NCBI RefSeq assembly: GCF_963678635.1 | Contig: NC_087065.1 | Location: 33,667,679 to 33,731,678, forward strand | Length of the DNA stretch: 64,000 nucleotides | Source: Symsagittifera roscoffensis | Lineage: Eukaryota > Xenacoelomorpha > Acoela > Convolutidae | Reading direction: 5' to 3' | In this document: piece by piece, positions 55,017 to 64,000 of the stretch | How the letters are laid out: every line of letters starts with the position of its first letter | How positions within the stretch are numbered: the stretch's first letter is position 1 | Notes under the pieces: model-generated | Databases searched by the model: none | What the model saw: the letters and a program-made list of their open reading frames with translations, nothing else | What the model was told of the DNA's origin: nothing | Made by a program: the position numbers and the translations under genes

Positions 55017-55899
55017 GCAAAGTAAGCAAGAGCTATCAAATTGGAATATAAATTTTAACGCGTCTAAAAGAATCTTTGAATCATTTGATAGCTTGATTTA
55101 TTAACCTTGCGATAAGCAAAGGTATTGCAATCGGGTACTAGACTTTTTTTCCTGTAAATAACTTTATTCACAGAATGGTCAAAGTTAAAAATGGTAAATT
55201 TGAGTTCAGTACATGATATTTTCAAATTTCGAGTCCTCGGTCCATTGGATCTGGAGGTAACAAATAAGCTTAGGACGGCGAAGGTCCTGGGTTGGAATCT
55301 GACAGGACCTGTTTTTTTTAAACCGGAATTATTCCGTTTCAAAGAAAAGTATCCGCATTTTATTTAAATGCTTATGTTTGACTTAAGTTGCCACATCGTA
55401 GAATTGTTTTCTTTTTAACTGTAGTTGCTTTTTTGTTCTAATTTTTTCTGCTGCTTGTAATTATACTAATCTTGCCTTCATATATTTTCGTTCCGTTTTT
55501 TCTGTGCTCAATTGGTTTCCTAATAATTTTTTACGTAGTGATCATGTTTGAGTAGTTTCAAAGAGGCAAGATTTTTTTTGCAATCCCCTCTGGATTGCAA
55601 AAAAGCTGAAAATCTTAATAGAAGTATAACTTTTATATGACAACAATTTTTTTCGGCTTTTTTCTTTAAAAATTGATTGTTTTTTTCAGCTTTTTTTCCT
55701 TATCTTTTGTTTTCGGCTCTGTAGGTTTCGGTGTTTTTAATATCGGCTCAGTGGCCTCATATTTTGTTTTTATTTGACGAGCAAAGAAAGTTATGTGTGT
55801 GTGTGTGTGTTTCGAGGGTGAGGGGGACTTATTAACTTTTTATTAGTCTTTAGTCTTGTTGTTTTTTTCGGCATAAAAGGGTTTCTGTTAAGCTTAAAA

Positions 55900-56552
55900 G
55901 GGTGGAGTCCAACTATGACTGCTCAAATCCTTTTGGTTTTCGAGATATGGAGTTTTTTATGATTTTTTCATGTTTTTTTATTCAAAAAAATCTAGATAAA
56001 AAAAATTAAGATACAACAAACTAACCGAGCTTGAATTTCCCCACCCTATAGTGGGATGCTATCAGGGTACATCCAGGTATTGCAAATCTGGCGTCCAAGT
56101 GGGACTGCTCAAATTCTTTTGGTTTTAGAGTAATTGCATTTTTTGTGATTTTTTAGTTTTTTTTCTCCAAAAAACTTAGATGTAAAAAAATTAGCCGAAC
56201 TTCAATTTCTCAAACTGAAAGTGGGGTGCTGTTAAGGTACATTCAAAAGTTGCAAATCTGGAGTCCAATTATGACCGCTCAAATCCTTTTGGTTTTCGAG
56301 ATATGGAGTTTTTTATAATTTTTTCATGTTTTTTTATTCAAAAAAATTTAGATATAAAAAAATAAGATACTACAAACTAACCGAGCTTGAATTTCTCAGC
56401 CCTATAGTGGGGGAGCTGTCAGAGTATTTTCAGGAGTTGCAAATCTGGCGTCCAAGTATGACTGCTCAAATCCTTTTGGTTTTCAAGAAATTGCGTTTTT
56501 TTGATTTTTTCATTTTTTTTTTTCAAAAAAACGAGGATATAAAAAAATAATC
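55900..56552. repeat. Satellite A monomers between the duplicated blocks
   Basis: About four monomers with CCTATAGTGGGRTGCTRTCAG, TTGCAAATCTGG, GTCCAAGTATGACTGCTC and AAATCCTTTTGGTTTTCGAG. Same subtype as in H2 (57919-60279) rather than H1. Confidence 0.8.
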
Positions 56553-56606
56553 GAAGATGTAAAAGGAAATTTCAAAAGCCTAAATAATATATAATAACGT
56601 GGTTAC

Positions 56607-56938
56607 TGCGAATCGCAAAGGAGCTATCAGTAGGCCTTAAAAGTCCTGCCGGTGTTATTATCTCCCCTCATTCAATCCTGTGTCCCTTTGTATTATATCC
56701 CCTCATTCCAGACTGTGTTATTTTTTTGATCGAAGTACTTTTTGGGGATTCACGGCCGTTTTTTTGTCCAGATTTTTCATTTGGTGCCACTATTGCAGCC
56801 GAAATTTGTCAGGCTGCGGTAGACCTGAAGCTAAAGGTCAAGTGAGAGCTCATCCTCACACACTATCATTGCCATGGCATGGGATCGAATACACGATCTG
56901 ACTATGTCAAAGTGATCGCTAAGTACCACAGTAAATGC
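56607..56938 (-). repeat. SINE S3, minus-strand copy in block B
   Basis: Duplicate of the copy in block A with minor differences (ATACACGATC for ATATACGATC). A copy by segmental duplication, not a new insertion. Confidence 0.8.
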
Positions 56939-57918
56939 AAAATAAGCAAGAGCTATCAAACTGGAATATAAATTTTAACGCGTCTAAAAGAATCATTGAA
57001 TCATTTGATAGCTTGATTTATTAACCTTGCGATAAGCAAAGGTATTGCAATCGGGTACTAGACTTTTTTTTCCTGTAAATAACTTTATTCACAGAATGGT
57101 CAAAATTAAAAATGGTAAATTTGAGTTCAGTACATGATATATTCAAATTTCGAGTCCTCGGTTCATTGGATCCGCATGTAACAAATAAGCTTAGGACGGC
57201 GAAGGTCCTGGGTTGGAATCTGACAGGACCTGTTTTTTTTTAAACCGGAATTATTCCGTTTCAAAGAAAAGTGTCCGCATATTATTTAAATGCTTATGTT
57301 TGACTTAAGTTGCCACATCGTAGAATTGTTTTCTTTTTAACTGTAGTTGCTTATTTGTTCTAATTTTTTCTGCTGCTTGTAATTATACTAATCTTGCCTT
57401 CATATGTTTTCGTTCCGTTTTTTTTTGTGCTCAAATGGTTTCCTAATAATTTTTGACGTAGTGATCATGTTTGAGTAGTTTCAAAGAGGCAAGATTTTTT
57501 TTGCAATCCCCTCTGGATTGCAAAAAAGCTGAAAATCTTAATAGAAGTATAACTTTTATATGACAACAATTTTTTTCGGCTTTTTTCTTAAAAAATTCAT
57601 TGATTTTTTTTCAGCTTTTTTTCTTTATCTTTTGTTTTCGGCTCTGTAGGTTTCGGTGTTTTTAATATCGGCTCAATGGCCACTAATTTTGTTTTCATTT
57701 GACGAGCAAAGAAACTTATGTGTGTGTGTGTGTGTGTTTCGAGGGTGAGGGGGACTTATTAACTTTTTATAAGTCTTTAGTCTTGTTGTTTTTTTTTCGG
57801 CATGAAAGGGTTTCTGTTAAGTTTTTTTTGGCTTTGTTACCGGTTGGTAAATATTCTTCCGATACTCATTTCACATGCTATTGTCTTGGCATGTTTCAAA
57901 ACTAACCTTATCTATCTA

Positions 57919-60279
57919 TCTATTATTTAATTGGCGTTTCACGTGACACATGTTTAAGAAGTCCCTTAGTTGACGTGTTTAAGAAGTCCCTATTTTTGCA
58001 TGTTTAAGTTTTTTCAACGTTTTATTTTTTGCATATTGAAAGAAAATGTTTTTGTATGTTTAAGCTATACCGTTAGTTAAAATGCTTAAGAAATTTCATT
58101 TGGCTTTTGTTTAAGTCTGTTGGTCTGTTCAAAGGCCAAAAAATTGCAAGATTTGAAAATTTTATATATACATACGTTCTATACAGTCCTATATAGTGGG
58201 GTGCTGTTAGGGTACATTTAGGGGTTGCAAATCTGGCGTTCAAGTATAACTGCTCAAATCCTTATATTGTTCGAGATATGGCGTTTTTCTGTTTTTTATA
58301 GTTTATTTTTTCAAAAAATTTAGATATTAAAAAACTAACCGAATTTCAATTTCTCAACACTATAGTGGGGTGCTGTCATGGTACATTCAGGGGTTGCAAA
58401 TCTGGCGTCCAAGTATGACTGCTGAAATCTTCTTGGTTTTCGAGAAACTGCGTTTTTTATGATTTTTTCTTTTTTTTTTTCAAAAAAACTTAGATATAAA
58501 AAAATTATCCGAACATCAATTTCTCAACCCTATAGTGGGGTGCTGTCAGGGTGATATCAGAAGTTGCAAATCTGGAGTCCAACTATGACTGCTCAAATCC
58601 TTTTGGTTTCCGAGATATGGAGTTTTTTATGATTTTTTTGCCATGTCTCGATCTAGATATAAAAAAAATCTAGATATAAAAAATTAAGATACAACAAACT
58701 AACCGAGCTTGAATGTCTCAGCCCTATAGTGGGGCGCTGTCAGAGTGCTTTCAAGAGTTGCAAAACTGGCTTCCAGGTAAGACTGCTCAAATTCTTTTGG
58801 TTTTAGAGTAATTGCATTTTTTGTGATTTTTTAGTTTTTTTCCCAAAAAACTTAGATGTAAAAAAACTATCCGAACTTGAATTTCCCCACGCTATAGTGG
58901 GATGCTATCAGGGTACATTCAGAGATTGCAAATATGGCGTCCAAGTATGATTGCTCAAATCCTTTTGTTTTTCAAGAAATTGCGTTTTTTATGAATATTT
59001 CATTTTTTTTTTTCAAAAAAATTTAGATGTAAAAAAATTAACCGAACTTCAATTTCTCAACACTATAGTGGGGTGCGGTTAGGGTACATTCAAAATTTGC
59101 AAATCTGGAGTCCAACTATGACTGCTCAAATTTTTTTTGGTTGTCGAGATATGGAGTTTTCATCATGATTTTTTCATGTTTTTTTATTCAAAAAAATTTA
59201 GATATAAAAAAATAAGTTACAACAAACTAACCGAGCTTGACTTTCTCAGCCCTATAGCGGGGCGCTGTCAGAATATTTTCAGGAGTTGCAAATATGGCGT
59301 CCAAGTATGACTGCTCAATTCCTTTTGGTTTTCGAGAAATTGCGTTTTCTATGATTTTTTCAATTTTTTTTTCAAAAAAAAAAACTTAGATGTAAAAAAA
59401 TTAACCAAAATTCAATTTCTCAACCCTATAGTGGGGTGTTGTTAGGGTGCATTCGGAGGTTGCAAATTTGTAGTCCAAGTATAATTGCTCAAATCCTTTT
59501 GGTTTTCAAGAAATGGCGTTTTTATGATTTTTTTCATGTTTTTTTTTCAAAAAAAACGAGGATATAAAAAAAATAACCGAATTTGAAGTTCTCAACCTTT
59601 TAATGGGTTGCTGTCAGGGTACAGTCAGGCATTTTATATCTGGAGTCCAAGTATGACTGCTCAAAGTCTTTTTGTAATCGAGAAATGGTGTTTTTTTATG
59701 ATTTTTTCATGTTTTTTTTGTTGAAAAAAAGAGATATAGAAAAAACTAGATAAAAAAAAGCTTCGAACTTCAATTTTTCAACCTTATAGTGGGTTGCTGT
59801 CAGTGTACATTCAGGTGTGGCAAGTCTGGAGTCCAAGTTTGACTGCTCAAATCTATTTGGTTTTCGAGAAATTGCGTTTTTCATGATTTTTTCATTTTTT
59901 TTTGTCTAGAAAGCTTAGATATAAAAAAGATGACCGCACTTGAATTTCTCAACCTTATAGAGGGTTGTTGTCAGTGTACATTCAGGGTTTGCAAAACTGG
60001 AGTCGAAGTATAACTGCCCTAATCCTTTTAGTTTTCGAGACATGGCGTTTTTTATGATTTTTTTTTTCTTCATTTTTTGTCAAAAAATTAAGATATAAAA
60101 AAAACATACCGATTTTGAATTTCTCAACCCTATAGTGGGGTTTTGTCAGGGTCCATTTAGGGTTTGCAAATCTGGTGTCCAATCATGACTGCTCAAATCC
60201 TTTTATTTTCTAGAATTTTGATTTGTCTGTTTTCTGAAGACTTAGTTTTGTAGCACCGGAGGTGCGATTGACGAGCTAG
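57919..60279 (+). mobile_element. Helitron-like non-autonomous element with large satellite A array (H2)
   Basis: 5' end TCTATTATTTAATTGGCG after an A (57918), then CACGTGACACATGTTTAAG and several TGTTTAAG words. About twelve satellite monomers follow. The 3' end has hairpin GCACC-GGA-GGTGC (60253-60265), ten bases, then CTAG at 60276-60279 followed by T. The layout is the same as in H1, and the 5' end is the same as at 11904. No coding sequence. The hairpin distance and A/T target fit canonical Helitrons. Confidence 0.75.
58180..60240. repeat. Satellite A array in H2, about 12 monomers of 170-188 bp
   Basis: CTATAGTGGGGTGCTGTCAG starts recur near 58189, 58358, 58530, 58720, 58890, 59062, 59250, 59425, 59597, 59783, 59952 and 60127. 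Monomers fall into a long type containing ACAACAAACTAACCGAGC and a short type with TTAACCGAACTTCAA. Each has GTCCAAGTATGACTGCTCAA and TTTTCGAGAAATTGCG. Confidence 0.85.
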
Positions 60280-60339
60280 TTCATTTTGATAGATCTAGTC
60301 TTTTCGGCATTTCCTTTTTTTCTAACTTAGCTGCTTCTT

Positions 60340-60900
60340 TTTCTTTTGTGTCGCAAGTGAGGCAAGCTCATCTTCGCCTCTTTGTTTTAACTTCAATTTC
60401 ATTAGCTTCTTGGGCCAACAAGGCCAAAATAACAATCACGCCTGGGATGGCAAAGGTCCTAGGTATGATACCGGCCAGGACCTGTTTTTTTTCTGCGAAT
60501 TTCCCCGTTTCAAAAAATTGTCGAATTATCGTCTGTGTGTCTGTTTTGTCACGTAAGTTGCCGTAGTTGGGGATTTTTGGGCTGTAAGCAATTTAATTGT
60601 AATCGCACGTGATTTTTATTTGTTAAATTTGTCAATCTACGAACCCTTGATTTCGTATAATTTTTTTTTTCGCTCAAACGCCCTAATCGGCCTGAATGGT
60701 TGTGTTATATTGGCTTAGTGGCCGTGTTTCGAGTCGCTTAAGAGAAAGAAAAAGCTGCCTTTTAAGCTTTTGTGTGTCCGAAGGGTGTAAAGTGTTAAAA
60801 TAGCAGAACTTAATAGCTCAAAGTTTTTCGTTAAAAATTTTGGCTCAACAGGCGTTGAGTTTTGTTGGCTTAGTTGCCGCTTGATAAAAGGTTTGTTAAT
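60340..60900 (+). repeat. S2-like repeat headed by the conserved hairpin
   Basis: TCGCAAGTGAGGCAAGCTC then TCTTCGCCTCTTTG (hairpin-type end, about 60350-60383). The core follows: AACAATCACGCCTGGGATGG, AAAGGTCCTAGGTATGATAC, CCGGCCAGGACCTG plus a T-run (60437-60490), then GTTGGCTTAGTTGCC near 60870. The frame at 60348-60566 is repeat translation. Confidence 0.55.
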
Positions 60901-61500
60901 TAATTTCCGGCGATTGTGTTGCCTTCCTCAAATTGAAAATTTTGGAGGCAATTTTTGGAATTTTGTAATTGCAGTTTTTTCAAAGTTTTTCAACTTAGTG
61001 GATATCGTTTGTTTTTCTTTCGCTAGATTGTAATGCTATTTTTGTGTGCGTAAATTTTGTAATCGTATGAAATTTTCTGGGAAGGTTCAAGTGAATTGTT
61101 TCACTATTGGTGAACGAAGTGAACTTTCATCATAATAGAGCCTTGATTCTTTTATTTTTCTAAATATTGTTTTTGAGTCATGAACGTAGTCATGAACATA
61201 GGTCTTGATGTTTTTTTTTCAGGAAAACCGTCTAAGTTTGTTCATGCTCAAATTTGATTTTTTTTGCGGTTTGAATTTTGATTTTGCTTTAAGTTCAGTT
61301 CATTGCTTTTGTTAAAAGGAAGGCAAACTCCACTTGCGTTCATGGTTCTTTTTCTTCTGTCTATTGGTTATGTTCGTATAATTAAAAGAAATTGGAGAAG
61401 AATGTTTGAATATCGGCAAAATCTGTTTTTTATAATTGCTTTATTATGACGTTATGTAACAACGAGAAATTAATTCTTCTTCTTATTCTGAAATAGAAAA
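60901..61500 (+). repeat. S4-like repeat, decayed
   Basis: ATGAACGTAGTCATGAACAT, AAGTTCAGTTCATTGCTTTTG, AAGGAAGGCAAACTCCACTT and TTCTGTCTATTGGTTATG relate it to the S4 copies at 31.0, 38.2 and 45.7 kb. Confidence 0.5.
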
Positions 61501-64000
61501 ATCGATGCTGATAAACCTGTTATGACCGTCAAAAAACGTTATCGGTTTTGCTAACTCAATTAATAAATTCAAATTAACATAAAAATATTTTAGTTCGTAC
61601 TGAATTAAAGGATCACTTTTGCGTTCTGTTATTTGCCAAATACAGAGAACACTTGTGGTATCGGTTTTAGATTGAGGCTTATATTTAATAGGTAGAAGTT
61701 TTTAAACTGATTTTTTTAGTTGTATCAATTCAGGCAGTGTTCGGCGATAAAAACAGTCTCTTCACGCGCTGCTGGTGAGATTTTAGAACAGTTTAACCCA
61801 ACTCGGAAAAAAATCGGCAGATGCTTTTTCAGCTTTCCTGGAAGAAATAAATATATTTCTGTGATGTAATTATGAATATAAAAATATATCGTAAAATTGA
61901 TTTGACCGACTTTTTTCGGCGCGGATCAGCAGATATTTCGAGCAATTCCTCCCTTCGTTGTGGTTGTATTTGGATTGCTTCAGATATCAGGTGTCTACTG
62001 CATGCATTTTAGTGTCTTCGACTTCGTCTAGTCACTTTGATAGTTCTCCTTTAATCCCCCTGCCTTCTCGAGTTTAATCTTAAATTGATTACCGCTTTAA
62101 CTCGACGCTTTTTAATCAGATTGCTCCAAACTGTTTCAAAGAGGAGGGAGAGAAAATAAATTAGAAGCGGGGATTGAAATTTTTTGTCGTTTGCTAAGCA
62201 GTGATATTTAATGATGATAGGCTGAAATTTTATTGCAATGCCACTTACGGTGCGTTCTTAGTTCACATGCGCTCTTTTATGAGGAAATATTTAATTTGAA
62301 TTCTATGGAGTTGCTAGCAGATGATTGGAGCTATGATTCGAAGCTGATTTGATTTGGTAATGCTTACTGGTGATGAGTTTTTCTTTTTTCATTTACCGTC
62401 TCTGCTTGGTTTCAATTATAAACAGTCCTAGGTCGTTCCACATTGATTTTGTTTTTTAATTGAATGATTACCTTAATAAATGGTGTCTTTCTAATACCAA
62501 TCAAATGCCTCGGTAGACCTAAAGTTCAGTTTTTTTTGCAATTTTGCGGGTGCAAAATAGACTCAATTAATAGTTTGGTGGATATGTTTAAATACATGAG
62601 CCTTTCAGTGAGGAGTCCTGAGTGCAATCTTGACTCTGTTGTGCCGCGCCCTCTTCATTTCATCCTGGTCTCAGTCCTCTAGAAGAAGGCGACATCTCAC
62701 CTCCCTCGCCGGGACATAAAGTCCTCTCTCCTCTCTTCTTAAGTTACTCCTCAATTTTTTCCAAACAAATTTATTGCCTTAAATTTGCTCTTTTATTTTG
62801 CTGTTTTCACTGTGCAACCTTTTTTCGCATCCTTTTTTGAAGATTTATCCTCTTGTATTTACCTTAGCATATTTTAAAGGTGAGTTGTTTCCGCGAATAG
62901 AAATTCGATTTGTCGGTTGTAAATAAAGTTGGTTTATATTTCTTCACTCTTTTCAAATAACCTTGTTAAATTTCAACTGAAAAGAGCCAGTTTTGAAATT
63001 GATATCAGATTTTGTCCCTCAATTATTTACCTACTTCATTTTTGAAAAAAAAAAATTGTATTTTTTTTCAGTATTTTCAACTGTTTTTAAATCAGAACCT
63101 GCAAGTTACTTACCATTTTTACAACCATTGATTCTATGTTTAACTAATGGGTTTTACAGCAATACATTTTCTGCAAGCTTTTGTTTATCATTGATCGGTT
63201 TTCTCCTGTTGGAGTCATTTTCCACATTGCATTTCGAACTGCAAAATTGCTGTGATTGCTTTTTGATCACTAATGATTTGAGAGGATTCACGAAAAATTA
63301 ACTATCTTCACCACTCAAATTCCTGTAGGCTTGCGCCAATTATCTATGCGATCATTTCTTCCAATTGAATAGTCATCCCCTTTTGTGCTTGGCTAGATTT
63401 CTTTACCCATTTTCTAATCCCCGCTTGTGCCCCGGGGTTCGATCAAATCTGAAACAATCGCCGCAAAGCACGTTTTAACTGCAGTTGTGTTGCCATTAGC
63501 ACCATGTGAAATACGTCTGTTTATGTTGTCTGAATAGCGTAGCTTCGCGTGACACGATGATAAGCAACTCACAGTCTACCTACTGAGCAACATTACTATT
63601 AGTATTCTCACTTGATAATGTCAGCTTCGCGTCTTGTTCATTTTTCAGTACCCTCCTCACTTTCATTACCCACAGCCGGCTGCGAAAAATTCCTCAACAT
63701 TATCATCTAACTCGAAATCTGGAATTGTAATTCGACTAAACATAGTTACACACCCACATAATCCTTTCCAGTATTCTGCTTTTCTGCAATAAAGGTCAAA
63801 TTGTTTTATTGTTCTCGAGTTTTGACCCATAAGATCTTTGTCATTGCCTGGCGAGAGAGTGACAGCCAGACCCATTTGGCGCGACATCGTAAACCAGTCT
63901 TGTTATCCGATTATATACTTCATAAGCTAACTCATCTTTCACTGTTGCATGTCCGCAGATATCTGGTTGGATCATTTCGATGCTGTAACTTGGTTTATTT
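61501..64000. other. Unassigned region, no supported gene
   Basis: A GC-richer patch at 62600-62740 (CTCCCTCGCCGGGACATAAA) is unexplained. TAGCTTCGCG and CAGCTTCGCG words near 63540 and 63610 recall the conserved hairpin. Minus-strand frames at 63982-63850 (MIQPDICGHATVKDELAY) and 63887-63666 (TIKQFDLYCRKAEYW) overlap and are open without known motifs; they could be a broken repeat protein or an exon, but I cannot support either. Confidence 0.35.

Larger units (their letters stand above)
54633..57821. repeat. 1.26-kb direct duplication flanking satellite A monomers
   Basis: Block A is 54633-55892 and block B is 56555-57821, near-identical, both starting AGATGTAAAAGGAAA and ending CGGCATRAAAGGGTTTCTGT. 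Each holds an S3 SINE (minus strand), an M module (55104, 57024), an S2-like core (55240, 57170) and a (GT)n tract. Between them lie about four satellite A monomers (55900-56550). The start phrase AGATGTAAAA also occurs in satellite A monomers, which suggests a microhomology breakpoint. Confidence 0.85.

Noticed and set aside
58180-60240. CRISPR-like array
   Set aside because: Repeats of about 170 bp with no unique spacers; eukaryotic satellite.
63666-63982. Terminal exon or repeat protein on the minus strand
   Set aside because: Two overlapping open frames with no recognised motif and no convincing splice context at the window edge.

Overview
The window looks like nuclear DNA from an AT-rich, repeat-rich invertebrate animal. 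The evidence is metazoan-type proteins (a helicase-polymerase fusion DNA polymerase theta, ATG7, COG7, RTCA), GT-AG introns, the standard genetic code, decayed LINE elements, tRNA-derived repeats and Helitron-like ends. I cannot name the species. All recognised host genes lie on the + strand.

Layout. 1-3.2 kb: a decayed CR1/L2-like non-LTR retrotransposon on the minus strand, whose reverse transcriptase lies beyond the left edge. 3.7-5.15 kb: a small gene for an unrecognised single-pass membrane protein. 5.2-14 kb: dispersed repeats, a satellite array, a Helitron 5' end and a short foldback element. 14.07-18.08 kb: two intact single-exon genes, RTCA and COG7, head to tail. 18-27.7 kb: more repeats, a second satellite array and a complete Helitron-like element holding its own satellite. 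27.75-44.56 kb: ATG7 rebuilt as seven exons; intron 3 is 10.8 kb and packed with repeats, and intron 5 holds a damaged copy of part of exon 7. 47.13-53.51 kb: DNA polymerase theta as one uninterrupted 2127-codon frame. 53.5-64 kb: a 1.26 kb direct duplication around satellite monomers, then a 2.36 kb Helitron-like element with about twelve 170-bp monomers, then diffuse repeats.

The host genes do not form a pathway. They serve RNA end processing (RTCA), Golgi tethering (COG7), autophagy (ATG7) and DNA double-strand break repair (POLQ). RTCA, COG7 and POLQ lack introns in the coding region, and each has a good 3' splice acceptor in its 5' flank, which suggests a 5'-UTR intron or spliced-leader trans-splicing.

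The most unusual material is in the repeats. (1) One dispersed family (called S1 here) and a related linker module (M) carry hairpins whose stems keep pairing through compensatory base changes, while a second hairpin (around CGAAGC/GCTTCG) is kept in sequence at the 3' ends of several different repeat bodies. (2) Two Helitron-like elements with 5'-TC, a 3' hairpin and CTAG, in A/T target sites, carry tandem satellite arrays. (3) Four foldback elements are built from many degenerate copies of one short word on the left and its reverse complement on the right. All of these calls were made by eye, without database searches.
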